This document shows positions 44,001 through 52,713 of a DNA stretch of 64,000 nucleotides, in pieces; the first letter of the stretch is position 1; every line of letters begins with the position of its first letter. The notes below the pieces were generated by a model that worked only from the letters and a program-made list of their open reading frames with translations, searched no databases and was not told the DNA's origin. The position numbers were made by a program, and so were the translations under genes. Source of the DNA: Hymenobacter mellowenesis (lineage in GTDB: Bacteria > Bacteroidota > Bacteroidia > Cytophagales > Hymenobacteraceae); assembly GCF_030581005.1 (NCBI RefSeq), contig NZ_JAUQSX010000016.1, forward strand, positions 62,001 through 126,000, read 5' to 3'.

Positions 44001-45215
44001 CACCTGAAATACGCTGCCATTGGCTGGCGTAGGCGGCACATTGAACACGGGGTCCTGGCTCACCCGAATGGTGACCGAGCTGTTGCGCTGCACGCCCTGG
44101 GCATCCTGCGCCACAAAGTTCACAATGGTGGTGCCCAGGTTGGCCGTAGTGGGCGTCCAGGAAAACGAGCTGGCTACCGGGTTGCCGCTCACGGGCAGAG
44201 CGGGGGTCATAATGGCACTTGTGGGCAGGCCAATGGCCTGCAGCGTCACGATATCGCCGGCATCGCTGTCGGTGGCCCGCACCGTGAAGGCGATGGGGTC
44301 GCCGGGAGCCACTTTGTAGACGTAGGCATTGGGCGGCGTCACGCTGTAGTCAAAAATCGGCGCGTTCGACACGGGCGCTACCTTGATGAGGAAGTCTACC
44401 AGCGTGCTGGTTTTGCCGTCGCTCACCTTAATAACCGCGTTGTAGAGCTTGCCAATGGTCAGGCCCACCGTGTTGAACGTCACGTTGCCCGTCGTTGCAT
44501 TCACGGCCAGACCAGGTGCATTCACGAAAGTAGCCGTTGTCAGCGCAAGGTCCGCAGCAGTAGCCAGGCTGAACGTCAGCGGGTCGCCGTCCTGGTCGCT
44601 GGCCGGCAGTAGAAAGGATGCCGCCGCTTGCCCCACCGACAAATTCACTATCGGCGTCAGCGTCGATACCGGCGAATTGTTGCCCGTTCCGGCGTTCACC
44701 ACCGTGCGCACGGTGAAATCTTTCTCCGCATTGTTCATCAGGCCGACCGCCGCCGTGATGCGGCAGCATTGCGTGAAATAAGCCGTGTAGGCAATGCTGG
44801 CCGGATAAACGTGGGTGATAGTCGCTTCTCCGTACAGAATATCCGCCGTCACATCAACCGACGTAACCGTCAGGTTGATAGTGGCAGACGTGGGCGAGCC
44901 CGTGACCGCCGCGTGGCCAAACATCAGCGGAACACCGGTATTAACCGTGGCGCCAATAGCTGGGGTGCCGAAATAAGACCGCCGGAAAGCCATGCTCACC
45001 TTGAATTGCACGGTGCGCTTGGTCGCATCGGTTTGCACCGTGCGCCACGTCATGCTGCCGTAGCGAAAGTGCGTGGCCAGCGCGGGCGCGGTTGCCCCAA
45101 ACGCCAGGACAAAGCAGAGAACCAGGAGCCGTAGCGCGGCATAGCCCCGATGGCTAGGGGCAACTGCAGACGCTAACGGAACGGTTGCAGATGTTGCGTA
45201 AAAGTGTTTTTGCAT
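41055..45215 (-). CDS. Giant T9SS-exported adhesin-like protein with HYR and SprB repeats
   Basis: Encodes 1386 residues from the ATG at 45215; an in-frame TTG at 45281 is less likely. Signal peptide 1-47 (long polar N-region, then LVLCFVLAFGATAPALA). Then cadherin/Ig-like modules (about 150-590; DQDGDPLTF, GDPIAFTVRATDSDAGD), an SprB repeat (about 592-675; CNGKSNGSIALAVSGGTAPY), five HYR modules (about 675-1068), a further Ig/PKD-like module, a short CHNGHEICISPNAVDTHLTG motif, and a T9SS type A sorting domain (SAFPNPV to LTIVR). Three HYR modules are nearly identical 79-residue units. Probably a cell-surface adhesin; no enzyme motif seen. A clear promoter lies at 45301. Confidence 0.88.
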   Translation of the reverse strand: MQKHFYATSATVPLASAVAPSHRGYAALRLLVLCFVLAFGATAPALATHFRYGSMTWRTVQTDATKRTVQFKVSMAFRRSYFGTPAIGATVNTGVPLMFGHAAVTGSPTSATINLTVTSVDVTADILYGEATITHVYPASIAYTAYFTQCCRITAAVGLMNNAEKDFTVRTVVNAGTGNNSPVSTLTPIVNLSVGQAAASFLLPASDQDGDPLTFSLATAADLALTTATFVNAPGLAVNATTGNVTFNTVGLTIGKLYNAVIKVSDGKTSTLVDFLIKVAPVSNAPIFDYSVTPPNAYVYKVAPGDPIAFTVRATDSDAGDIVTLQAIGLPTSAIMTPALPVSGNPVASSFSWTPTTANLGTTIVNFVAQDAQGVQRNSSVTIRVSQDPVFNVPPTPANGSVFQVTPGTALNYTIQASDPDPTDRVSLVGATGLPSAAVFTPALPTAAANPVTTQLNWTPVLADWGQHAAVFTARDTYGDESTHTLNLIVNSAPSFISTPGTLSVVAGQVFTYDIATTDPDLPYGDELEIETPVLPAWLTLVDNGDGTATLSGTPTVADAGVNPVSLVAADIYHHGASYGLIRQSFDITVIPCNTQLSATGTNVDCNGKSNGSIALAVSGGTAPYSYAWTGPNGYTSAAQSPSGLAAGTYTVTTTDANNCHETTQITLTEPVLELPQISCAASVAVGNDAGACGAVVSYAVPQGTHSCRNVTTTLTAGLASGALFPLGITTVTYTATDDAGNTAACSFTVTVTDTEAPTITAPAALTVSTDAGQCAATGVALGQATAADNCAGVTVTNNAPATFPKGLTTVTYTATDAAGLTATATQVVTVTDTEAPVVVAPAAVTVSADAGQCSASNVTLGTATAGDNCAGVTVTNNAPAVFPKGTTTVRWTATDATGLTATATQVVTVVDAEKPTITAPAARSVSTNPGQCSATQVALGTPTVADNCTGVTVANNAPATFPKGTTTVTWTATDAAGNTANATQVVTVNDTERPVLAALANITANAPATQCGAVVSFSPTATDNCAGATVVASSASGSTFAVGITTVNVTATDASGNTSTGSFTVTVRDVTAPTALAKNVTVTLVNGAASVTPAQVNNGSADACGIASVTLNKTTFTCANIGANPVTLTVTDVHGLVSTASAVVTVTGTVPTPGITVTPAGSVYTGGVATNLYLGYGAQSVTLTATGGVSYAWSPSAGLSNYKAANPTFTASTPGTFTYTVTATNAYGCTATKTVTLRVVDVRCGNNNDKVIVCHNGHEICISPNAVDTHLTGHTGDQLGTCSSAARGVAEAASVAVAAKNELSAFPNPVTENATVAFRTAQDGPAQVLVYNELGQRVATLFDGAATAGQQYSLTLNGQRLTSGLYVCRLVTNGKTETLRLTIVR
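42247..42957 (-). repeat. Three tandem near-identical 237-bp HYR coding units
   Basis: Within the giant protein, three consecutive 79-codon units begin DTEAPTITAP, DTEAPVVVAP and DAEKPTITAP and share DNCAGVTVTNNAPA, with strong DNA-level identity. They are prone to unequal recombination and to assembly collapse. Confidence 0.85.
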
Positions 45216-45300
45216 ACAGGAGTTGGGAAAATGGCAGGCAATGAGAATTTGAGAGCCAGAAAGACTAAAGTTATTTTTCAACTTACTTTAATTCAATTTA

Positions 45301-45330
45301 CAAATATAGATGGGCTGAATGTATTGCAAA
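45301..45330 (-). promoter_or_regulatory. Promoter of the giant HYR-repeat gene
   Basis: Minus strand TTTG (45327-45330), 18 bp, TATATTTG (45301-45308), close to consensus, in an AT-rich block. The leader to the ATG at 45215 is about 80 nt. Confidence 0.65.
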
Positions 45331-45432
45331 CAATATTTTATTTTTTTTATTGAAATAATTAAAATCCAAGGCTCATTTTATCCGTAGTGCTCTGAGCTAA
45401 AAGTGCTGTTAGATACTCTGAATCTGCGCCGC

Positions 45433-45990
45433 ATGACCGTTCCCTTGTATCTCGCAACTGCCACCACCGCCGACGTGCCCCGCCTCACCCGCCTCGTGAA
45501 CCGCGCTTACCGCGGCGACGCCTCCCGCCAAGGCTGGACCACCGAGGCCCACCTGCTCGACGGCCAGCGCATCGACGAAGACGGCCTGCGCGAAATGCTG
45601 GCCGTGCCCGGCGCCGCCATCCTCATGTGTTTGGGCGCGAACGATGAGCTGCTGGGCAGCTTCTACGCCCACGCCACGGGCGAGAAGGTGTACCTCGGCA
45701 TGCTGGCCGTGGAGCCAGGGCGCCAAACCAACGGCGTGGGCAAGTTCCTCATCCATGCCGCCGAGGACTACGGCCGGCAGCACGGCTGCACCACCAGCAA
45801 GATGACCGTCATCTCGGTGCGGGCCGAGCTTCTGGCCTACTACGCGCGCCAGGGCTACCGCCCCACCGGCGCCACCGAGCCCTTTCCCACCGACCCGCGC
45901 TTCGGCGTGCCGCGGCAGCCGCTCACGCTGCTGGTGCTGGAGAAAAGCCTGGTCGAAGCCCAGGCACCCCCGGGCCCAATGGCTGGCTAA
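45433..45990 (+). CDS. GNAT-family N-acetyltransferase
   Basis: Encodes 185 residues from the ATG at 45433 (the ten codons upstream lack similarity). GNAT motif A is VYLGMLAVEPGRQTNGVGKF, with the acetyl-CoA loop QTNGVGK, and motif B follows at ELLAYYARQGYRPTG. Substrate unknown. It overlaps the stop of the convergent gene at 45987 by 4 bp. Confidence 0.85.
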   Translation: MTVPLYLATATTADVPRLTRLVNRAYRGDASRQGWTTEAHLLDGQRIDEDGLREMLAVPGAAILMCLGANDELLGSFYAHATGEKVYLGMLAVEPGRQTNGVGKFLIHAAEDYGRQHGCTTSKMTVISVRAELLAYYARQGYRPTGATEPFPTDPRFGVPRQPLTLLVLEKSLVEAQAPPGPMAG

Positions 45991-46700
45991 GCCGGCCGGT
46001 GCAGCTGGCGGGTTGGAAGAAAGCTGTCGAAGGCGATTTCCTCGTTCACTTCGGTGGGCAGCACGTCGTTTTCGAGGAGCAGCTGCACCACCTCTTTCCG
46101 GTGCAGGCCGCAGTTCATTTTGTGGTAGAGGGCCAGCAAGGGAGCCGCGCACTCGGGCGTGGGGTTGGCCCGGTAAATATCGACGCAGCTGACGGCCAGC
46201 GCCTCCACCGTGTGCTCGTTGTGGAAACGGCCAACCAGCGCCGTGAGCAGCGCGGCATCGCCCGGCTCGTAGTTGCTCACCAGCAGGCCGGCGTAGCGGC
46301 CGGGTTGGGTAGTGCTGGCCAGCCGCTGCAGCGCAAATGCCCGGATGGCGGGCGCACGCAGGTGCTGCAGGTCCTCGATGGCGTATTCGGTGGCGAGGCG
46401 GTTGCCGCTGGTCATTTTCTGACGCGCCAACGCCAGAATGGGCCGGTAGTCCAACGGGAATTTAACCCGGGTGAAAATGTGCAGCAGGTTCCGGCGCACA
46501 ACCGGGTTTTCCTCCGTCAGCAGGCGCTCGGCCAGCTGCTGGATTTCGGGTGGTTGCAGCGCTTTGCGGCGGAGCGCGAAGCGGCCGTAGGCGCGGCTGG
46601 TGGTGTGCAGGAGGCTTTCCAGGCTGGACGCGGCGGCGGGCGGCGCGGGCGCGACGCGGAGGTCGAGCGTGGCTTGCACGAACTGCAGGTAGCGCCGCAC
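45987..46700 (-). CDS. C-terminal part of a HEAT-like helical-repeat protein, split by an amber codon
   Basis: Visible as 237 residues from a GTG at 46700, but the frame extends up to the TAG at 46737-46739, beyond which the same frame continues as the next entry. Helical repeats of HEAT/armadillo character are present (LAERLLTEENPVVRRNLLHI, EDLQHLRAPAIRAFALQRL). No catalytic motif. Either reinitiation at GTG gives a separate protein, or this is the 3' part of one broken gene. Confidence 0.6.
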   Translation of the reverse strand: MRRYLQFVQATLDLRVAPAPPAAASSLESLLHTTSRAYGRFALRRKALQPPEIQQLAERLLTEENPVVRRNLLHIFTRVKFPLDYRPILALARQKMTSGNRLATEYAIEDLQHLRAPAIRAFALQRLASTTQPGRYAGLLVSNYEPGDAALLTALVGRFHNEHTVEALAVSCVDIYRANPTPECAAPLLALYHKMNCGLHRKEVVQLLLENDVLPTEVNEEIAFDSFLPTRQLHRPA

Positions 46701-46736
46701 AGCCGCGTCGTGCGTCGCCAGCTGCCGCAGCTCGGC

Positions 46737-47276
46737 CTAGGCATCCACGGCCGGGTACATTTCCTGGAAAGAGCGAATGAGCCCGTCGTCCGTCCACAGC
46801 TGGGGGTTTTTCGCGAAAGCCCGCCCGTACTTACGGGCAATGTATTGCAGGCCGGCCAGGCCATCCAGCTCGATAATCTCCTGCTCACCAACCCAGTCGG
46901 AGCCCTCAATCGGACGATTCAGAAAGCGGCGGTAAATGGCCGCGCGGGCCTGGGCATCGCCCTGCCGGGCAAAGAGCCGCGCCAGCGCAAACAGCTGCGT
47001 CAGCGTCCAGGTATCAGCCTGCTCGGTGGCGAGGGCTTTCAGCACGGCCCGACGAATCCGGGCCCGCTGCGCCGAATGGCCGTACAGTTCGTAGAGGTAG
47101 GAAGCGCGACTGGGCTCCGCCTGTCCGTCGTAGGCAAAATTCTTCCGCGCCGCCTCGATGATATAGGGCGAGAAATCGATTTCGGGGTGGGCCCAGGCCA
47201 GCAGGTGGGCACGGCCGGTACCAAGCCGGATGGAATGCCGAAAGCTGCGTTTCAGGCGTTGGATGGTGGCGGCCAT
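46737..47276 (-). CDS. N-terminal part of the same HEAT-like protein, ending at an in-frame amber codon
   Basis: Encodes 179 residues ending ...MYPAVDA then TAG. Helical, with segments such as ARIRRAVLKALATEQADTWT and RAAIYRRFLNRPIEGSDWVG. Removing the TAG joins it in frame (DA-x-AELRQLATHDAAVRRYL) to the downstream ORF for a total of about 430 codons. A single C-to-T change (CAG to TAG) would explain it. It starts 32 bp after the stop of the M1 aminopeptidase on the same strand. Confidence 0.65.
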   Translation of the reverse strand: MAATIQRLKRSFRHSIRLGTGRAHLLAWAHPEIDFSPYIIEAARKNFAYDGQAEPSRASYLYELYGHSAQRARIRRAVLKALATEQADTWTLTQLFALARLFARQGDAQARAAIYRRFLNRPIEGSDWVGEQEIIELDGLAGLQYIARKYGRAFAKNPQLWTDDGLIRSFQEMYPAVDA

Positions 47277-47307
47277 TGGCTGGGGAGGAATAGTGGCGCA
47301 GGCCGGC

Positions 47308-50010
47308 CTACCGCGCCAGCTTTTCGGCCCGAAACAGGTCGTCGGCGGCTTGCAGGAGCTTGGCGCGCAGCTGGGGGTTGTAGCTGGGGTGGGCGGCCAG
47401 GAAGGCCCGCACCGTGGCGGCGGCCGTGGCCGACTGGTAGCTGCCCAGCGTGGCCTGCAACCACGAATAGGGAAAGAAAATGTCGCCCGTGAGCTGAATT
47501 TCTTCCAGCAAATCGAGGCTGGCGAGCAGGTATTTTTCCGACGTGGCCTGGCGCAGCGGATGGTGCAGGTAGCCCAGCGCTGCCGTCACCCAGGCTTCTT
47601 TTTCGCGGCCCTTCTCGTCTTTCAGGGTGGCAAAAAAGGCGTCGCGCGTGGCCACGTCGGACGCGAGGGCGGGCATCAGGAATTCAAGTCGCTGGCGGCG
47701 GTCCACGTTTTTGATGCGGGCCAGCTGCTGGGGCAGAATGGGCGTAGTGGCCGAATAGTCGCGCACGGCCAGCGCCAGGGCCAGGGCGGTGTAGTCGTCC
47801 TCGGTGAGCTTGACGCCGGCCGTGGCCTGCTGCGACTGCCAGATTTGGTAGAGGCGCGTTTGGGCCGGCTTGGTGAGGGCAATGGATTGATAAGTCTTGA
47901 AAAGCTGCTTTTTGGAATTCGCCGCCGGATTTTTCAGCAGCGCGGCCCACAGGTCGGCTTCCAGGCCCGGGCCCACGGCCTGCCGCTGGGCCGGCGTGAG
48001 AAACTGCCAGAAAATGGCGCTGGCCTGGCCCGTGAGCAGCTTCAGGTTCAGCTCTTCGGGCTCGCGGGTGAGGGCCTGGCGGTACCGCGTGAGCAGTTCC
48101 AGCGGCTTGACCGTTTCGCCGCGGAGCATGTTCTCATAAACGTTGACGTAGGTGGCCGCCCGCGTCACCGGGTTTTTCAGCTGTGTCACGGTGCTGAGCA
48201 ACTCCGGCGCCACCGGAAACACGCCGTAGCCCACACCCGTGGAATTGAACACAATACGCTTCGGCAGGAAAGGAATCCGGATGCCCTTTTCTTTCCCCTC
48301 CATTTTCACGCTCAGCTGCTGTTGCTCGCCGCTGGCCGATTCAATCAGGACCTCAAACTCCTGCGGCCACAGGCGGTCGGAGCCGTCCTCGGCCGTCTGC
48401 GTCACATACAGGCCGTAGCGCTGGTCGTGGCCACCGCTGATGCGGTAGCTGAACAGGGGGCGGCCGGGCTGGTTCACCCACACTTGGTTCCAGGCCTGCA
48501 GGTCGGCGGGGGTGCGGGCATCCAGGATTTCGATGAGGTCGGGCCAGGTGGCGTTGCCGTGGGCGTATTTGCGCAGGTATTCCTGCAGGCCGGCTTGGAA
48601 GGCTGCGGGACCCATCAGGCGCTCCAACTGGCGCATCATGATGGGCGCTTTGTGGTAGATGATGTTGCCGTAGAGCGAGCCCGCGTCCTGCAGGTTGGCC
48701 AGCGGCTGGCGGATGGGGTTGGCGCCGGCCGTGCGGTCGATGCCGTAGGCGGCCGGATAGTGGTCGACGACAAATTTAAGGTCTTGTAACTGCCGAGGTA
48801 GTGGCCGATAACTCAACTCTCTGCCAAGCCAATAATTCTCTTCCGGGTCAATACGCCGCTGTTTTTCTTCTGGCACCATTTTATCGGCCATGAAATTGGC
48901 AAACACCTCCTTCATCCACACGTCGTTGAACCAGCGCATGGTCACCAAATCGCCGAACCACATATGGGCCGTTTCGTGCGAAACCAGATTGGAACGGGCC
49001 AGCACCTGGTCCTGCGTCGCGCCCTCGTCCAGAAACAAGGTTGAGGCCTTGTAATCGATGGCCCCGACGTGCTCCATGCCGCCGTACTGAAAGTCGGGAA
49101 TGGCTGTGAAATCGAACTTTTGAAACGGGTACGGAATGCCCGTGTACTGTTCCATAAACTGCAACGCATCGGCGTGCAGCTGGAAGATGGGGCCGAGGCT
49201 CAGGCGCAGCTTGGCCGGGTCGGTTTCGCGGTGCAGCAACGTCATCGGCCGCCCGTTCAGCGTGCGGCTCAGGCGCGTAAACTTGCCGGCCGTGAAGGAA
49301 AACAGGTAAGTGCTGATGCTGTCGGAAGTGGCGAATCGGTAAGTTTTTGAACCGGGTATTCGCCCGTCCAACGTTGTGGCGGAGTCGCGCACCGGCGCAT
49401 TGGCCACGGCCTGCCACGCTAACGGAACCGTGAGTGACAGCTTGAACGTGGCCTTCAAATCGGGCTGGTCGAAGACTGGCACGACGGTGCGGGCGCGGTC
49501 GGGCACGAGCAGCGTGTAGAGGTAGTCGGCGTTGCGGTTGAGTGACTGCTCGCCGGCGGCGAGGCTGATTTCGACCACGTTGCGGCCGGCTTTCAGGGTG
49601 GCGGCGGGCAGCACGAGGTGCTCGTTGCGGTGGTCGATGGCCACGATTTGGCCGTTCACCTTTAGGCCGTGCAAGTTGGCGGTGGGCGCTTTGAAATCGA
49701 GCTGCACCGGGTCGCGGCTGTCGCGCAGCGTGAAACTCACGGTTTCTTCGGCGGCAATGGGGTCGGCTTTCTTGTCCGGGATATGCAGGCTGAGCTGGTA
49801 GGCTACACCGCTGATGTTCTGCTTGCGCGCCACGGCCAGCGTTTCCGAAACCCCTTTTTCGACGGGCGGCAGCGGGCGCGGCGGTACCGCCGAAGCGGTA
49901 TCAGCGGCGGGCAGCCCGGTCTGAACAATGGGCGTACGCTGGCAGGCCACGGCCAGCATCGCCAGCAGAAACCCACCGGCTCTGCCATATTTACGGAAGC
50001 TAAAATTCAT
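47308..50010 (-). CDS. M1-family metallo-aminopeptidase lipoprotein
   Basis: Encodes 900 residues from the ATG at 50010. Lipoprotein signal ends LAVAC (Cys about 23). The M1 hallmarks are GGMEH (about 309, the GxMEN exopeptidase motif with His in the last place) and HETAHMWFGDLVTMRWFNDV with the downstream Glu in WMKEVFANF (HExxH-18-E). A C-terminal helical domain completes the ~900-residue length. It cleaves N-terminal residues from peptides, probably in the periplasm or at the cell surface. Divergent from pxpB by 44 bp. Confidence 0.93.
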   Translation of the reverse strand: MNFSFRKYGRAGGFLLAMLAVACQRTPIVQTGLPAADTASAVPPRPLPPVEKGVSETLAVARKQNISGVAYQLSLHIPDKKADPIAAEETVSFTLRDSRDPVQLDFKAPTANLHGLKVNGQIVAIDHRNEHLVLPAATLKAGRNVVEISLAAGEQSLNRNADYLYTLLVPDRARTVVPVFDQPDLKATFKLSLTVPLAWQAVANAPVRDSATTLDGRIPGSKTYRFATSDSISTYLFSFTAGKFTRLSRTLNGRPMTLLHRETDPAKLRLSLGPIFQLHADALQFMEQYTGIPYPFQKFDFTAIPDFQYGGMEHVGAIDYKASTLFLDEGATQDQVLARSNLVSHETAHMWFGDLVTMRWFNDVWMKEVFANFMADKMVPEEKQRRIDPEENYWLGRELSYRPLPRQLQDLKFVVDHYPAAYGIDRTAGANPIRQPLANLQDAGSLYGNIIYHKAPIMMRQLERLMGPAAFQAGLQEYLRKYAHGNATWPDLIEILDARTPADLQAWNQVWVNQPGRPLFSYRISGGHDQRYGLYVTQTAEDGSDRLWPQEFEVLIESASGEQQQLSVKMEGKEKGIRIPFLPKRIVFNSTGVGYGVFPVAPELLSTVTQLKNPVTRAATYVNVYENMLRGETVKPLELLTRYRQALTREPEELNLKLLTGQASAIFWQFLTPAQRQAVGPGLEADLWAALLKNPAANSKKQLFKTYQSIALTKPAQTRLYQIWQSQQATAGVKLTEDDYTALALALAVRDYSATTPILPQQLARIKNVDRRQRLEFLMPALASDVATRDAFFATLKDEKGREKEAWVTAALGYLHHPLRQATSEKYLLASLDLLEEIQLTGDIFFPYSWLQATLGSYQSATAAATVRAFLAAHPSYNPQLRAKLLQAADDLFRAEKLAR

Positions 50011-50035
50011 CGACAAAAGCTCGGTGCAACGAGCC

Positions 50036-50043
50036 CAAAAGTA
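50036..50043 (-). promoter_or_regulatory. Putative -7 box of the M1 aminopeptidase gene
   Basis: TACTTTTG on the minus strand, 25 bp before the ATG, within the 44-bp divergent gap with pxpB. No clear -33 element. Confidence 0.35.
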
Positions 50044-50054
50044 ACCGCCAACCC

Positions 50055-50801
50055 GTGTCCCCCACGCCCGAGCCCCTGCCTACGCTGCCTGCCTCTGTGC
50101 GGCTGTTTCCGCTGGGCGACGCGGCCGTGGTGCTTGAATTCGGCACCAGCATCAGCCCCAAAACGCACTGCGCCATCCAAGCCGTGCGCGGCTACCTCAC
50201 GCAGCAGCCCTTTGCGGGTCTGCGCGAGTTGGTGCCCGCCTTCACCACCCTCACCCTATACTACGACCCGTGGCAGTTGAGCGACAATGGCCGCTACCCG
50301 CCCTATGAGCGGGTGGCGGCATTACTGCGACAGCTGCTGCCCGCCGCGCTGGCTACTGCAGTGTCTACGGAGGCGACTTTGGTGGAAATTCCGGTCTGCT
50401 ACGGGGGCGCGTTCGGGCCTGATTTGGCAGTAGTGGCCACGCACACCGGGCTGAGCAGCGAAGAGGTAGTTGCCCGACATTCGGCGCCCGAATACCTTGT
50501 GCACCTGATTGGCTTTGCGCCCGGCTTCCCGTACCTGGGCGGAATTGATGCGCGGCTGGCCACCCCGCGCCGAACCCAGCCGCGCCCGCTGGTGCCGGCC
50601 GGCGCAGTGGGCATTGCGGGTGCCCAGACCGGCATCTATTCGCTGCCCACGCCCGGCGGCTGGCAGCTCATCGGTCGCACGCCGCTCCGGCTTTTTAATC
50701 CTGAATGGCCGCAGCCCAGCCGCCTCCAGGCGGGGCAGCACCTGCGCTTCGTGCCCATCAGCGAGGCCGAATTTCAGCAACTCCAGCGGCATGAGTCTTA
50801 G
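50055..50801 (+). CDS. pxpB: 5-oxoprolinase subunit PxpB (KipI family)
   Basis: Encodes 248 residues from a GTG start. KipI/AHS1 signatures include LGDAAVVLEFG, EIPVCYGGAFGPDLAVVA and HLIGFAPGFPYLGGI followed by the PAGAVGIAGAQTGIYSLPTP stretch. PxpABC hydrolyses 5-oxoproline (pyroglutamate) to glutamate using ATP. The stop overlaps pxpC by 11 bp. Confidence 0.94.
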   Translation: MSPTPEPLPTLPASVRLFPLGDAAVVLEFGTSISPKTHCAIQAVRGYLTQQPFAGLRELVPAFTTLTLYYDPWQLSDNGRYPPYERVAALLRQLLPAALATAVSTEATLVEIPVCYGGAFGPDLAVVATHTGLSSEEVVARHSAPEYLVHLIGFAPGFPYLGGIDARLATPRRTQPRPLVPAGAVGIAGAQTGIYSLPTPGGWQLIGRTPLRLFNPEWPQPSRLQAGQHLRFVPISEAEFQQLQRHES

Positions 50802-51798
50802 CATCCTCCGTCCCGGCCTGCTCACCACCGTGCAGGACCTCGGCCGCTTCGGCTACCAGCAGGACGGCATCATCGTGAGCGGCACCATGGACGCCCGCGC
50901 CCTGCGCGTAGCCAACCTGCTGGTGGGTAATGCGGAGAATGCCGCGGGCGTAGAAATTACGCTGCTAGGCCCCAAAATTCGGTTTGAAGCCGACCTGCTC
51001 ATCGCCCTCACCGGCGCCCACCTCTCCCCCACCCTCGACGGCCGGCCGGTGGGCCAACACCGGCCCGTGTGGGTGGCGGCCGGCACCGAACTGGCTTTTG
51101 GAGCGCCGGTGGCGGGCAGCCGGGCCTATCTGGCGGTGGCGGGCGGGGTGGCCGTGGCGCCAGTGCTGGGCAGCCGCAGCACTTACCTGCGGGCCGGCTT
51201 CGGCGGGCTGCACGGCCGCGCGCTGCGGTCCGGCGATGTAATTCCTTGTGGCGCGCCTACCCCGGTGGGCCGGAAACTGATAGCCGCTTTAGCTACTACC
51301 GCAGCTTCCCAGTCCTGGGCTCAGGCCGCCTGGACGCCCGGCCCGGCGCTACGCCCCACGCCCCAGCCGAACCCCACCATCCGAGCCGTGGCAGGGCCGG
51401 AATACGGCGAGTTCATGCCGGAAACCCAATGTGCTTTTTGGACGCAGCCCTTCACCGTCACGCCCGAGGCCGACCGCATGGGCTACCGTCTGCAGGGGCT
51501 AGGGCTGGTGCGCCAAACCAAGGGTGAGATGCTGTCGAGCGCCGTCACGTTTGGCACAGTGCAGGTGCCGGCAGGCGGGCAGCCTATCGTCCTCATGGCC
51601 GACCACCAGACTACCGGTGGCTATCCGCGAATTGCGCAGGTGATTTCGGCCGATTTTTCGGCGCTGGCGCAGGTGCGGCTGGGGCAGCAGCTGTGGTTTC
51701 AGGAGGTGTCGTTGTACGAGGCGCAGGCGCTGTACCTTGCGCAAGAGCGGGCGCTGCGGGCGTTGCGGCGGGGGATTGCAACTGTATTCGGCAGCTAA
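50791..51798 (+). CDS. pxpC: 5-oxoprolinase subunit PxpC (KipA family)
   Basis: Encodes 335 residues from the ATG at 50791, which overlaps the end of pxpB; a longer open frame upstream is out of context. AHS2 signatures: RPGLLTTVQDLGRFGYQ, GTMDARALRVANLLVGN, RAYLAVAGGV and the late ADHQTTGGYPRIAQVISAD. It pairs with PxpB to form the carboxylase-like half of the 5-oxoprolinase. Family A copy A9 separates it from pxpA. Confidence 0.94.
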   Translation: MSLSILRPGLLTTVQDLGRFGYQQDGIIVSGTMDARALRVANLLVGNAENAAGVEITLLGPKIRFEADLLIALTGAHLSPTLDGRPVGQHRPVWVAAGTELAFGAPVAGSRAYLAVAGGVAVAPVLGSRSTYLRAGFGGLHGRALRSGDVIPCGAPTPVGRKLIAALATTAASQSWAQAAWTPGPALRPTPQPNPTIRAVAGPEYGEFMPETQCAFWTQPFTVTPEADRMGYRLQGLGLVRQTKGEMLSSAVTFGTVQVPAGGQPIVLMADHQTTGGYPRIAQVISADFSALAQVRLGQQLWFQEVSLYEAQALYLAQERALRALRRGIATVFGS

Positions 51799-51803
51799 TC
51801 TAG

Positions 51804-51905
51804 GAACGTCATGCTGAGCGCAGTCGAAGCATCTCTACCGCTTCATTGAGCCGATTGGATTAGTATTGAGGTAGAGATGCTTCGACTGCGCTCAGCATGA
51901 CGTTC
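51804..51905. repeat. Family A palindrome, copy A9, inside the pxp operon
   Basis: Arms GAACGTCATGCTGAGCGCAG / CTGCGCTCAGCATGACGTTC are perfect reverse complements; the TCGAAGCATCTCTACC variant is matched on both sides. It lies between pxpC and pxpA. Confidence 0.93.
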
Positions 51906-51930
51906 TGAATACTCCGCCCATCTTCCCTCT

Positions 51931-52713
51931 ATGCCCCCAACTCCTACCATCGATATCAACTGCGACATGGGCGAAAGCTTCGGTGCCTGGACCCTGGGCA
52001 ATGACGCGGCCCTGCTGCCTTTCATCACCTCGGCCAACATTGCCTGTGGCTTCCACGCCGGCGACCCGGGCGTGATGCGGCAAACCGTGCGCGCCGCCCT
52101 CCGGCACGGCGTGGCCCTCGGCGCCCACCCCGGCCTGCCCGATTTGGTGGGCTTTGGAAGGCGCAATATGGATATCTCGCCTGAAGAAGCTTTCGACATG
52201 ACGGCCTACCAGTTGGGTGCCTTAAATGCCGTGGCGAAGGCCGAGGGCGGCCGGCTGCACCACCTCAAGCCCCACGGCGCGCTCTACAACATGGCTGCCA
52301 CCAACGCCGCCTTGGCCGAAGCCATTGCTGAAGCCGTGTACAAAGTCGCCCCTGAGCTGGTGCTCTACGGCCTGGCCAACTCGGAGCTAACCCGGGCCGG
52401 CGAGAAGCTGGGCCTGCGCACGGCCCACGAAGTATTTGCCGACCGCACCTACCAGGCCAACGGCACCCTCACCCCGCGCCGCCAGCCCGACGCCCTCATC
52501 ACCGATGCCGCCGCTGCCATTGCCCAGGTGCTGCGCCTGGTGATGGACGGCCAGGTCCGCTCCCAGCAGGGCCCCGACGTGGCCTTGCGCGCCGATACCG
52601 TGTGCCTGCACGGCGACGGCGCCCACGCCCTCGAATTTGCCCAGCGCCTGCACCACGAGCTGCGCGCCGCCGGTGTGCAGCTGCAAGCGGCCCGCCCGGC
52701 CGTGGCCCCATGA
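51931..52713 (+). CDS. pxpA: 5-oxoprolinase subunit PxpA (LamB/YcsF family)
   Basis: Encodes 260 residues. LamB/YcsF motifs: DINCDMGESFGAW, ITSANIACGFHAGDP, GAHPGLPD and HHLKPHGALYN, with the late VCLHGDGAHALEFA. It carries out the second half of the pyroglutamate-to-glutamate reaction. Its stop overlaps the transporter's ATG (ATGA). Confidence 0.95.
   Translation: MPPTPTIDINCDMGESFGAWTLGNDAALLPFITSANIACGFHAGDPGVMRQTVRAALRHGVALGAHPGLPDLVGFGRRNMDISPEEAFDMTAYQLGALNAVAKAEGGRLHHLKPHGALYNMAATNAALAEAIAEAVYKVAPELVLYGLANSELTRAGEKLGLRTAHEVFADRTYQANGTLTPRRQPDALITDAAAAIAQVLRLVMDGQVRSQQGPDVALRADTVCLHGDGAHALEFAQRLHHELRAAGVQLQAARPAVAP

Noticed and set aside
50509..51798. Longer PxpC starting at 50509
   Set aside because: The first 94 residues are an out-of-frame reading of pxpB; the family's start RPGLLTTVQDLG follows the ATG at 50791.
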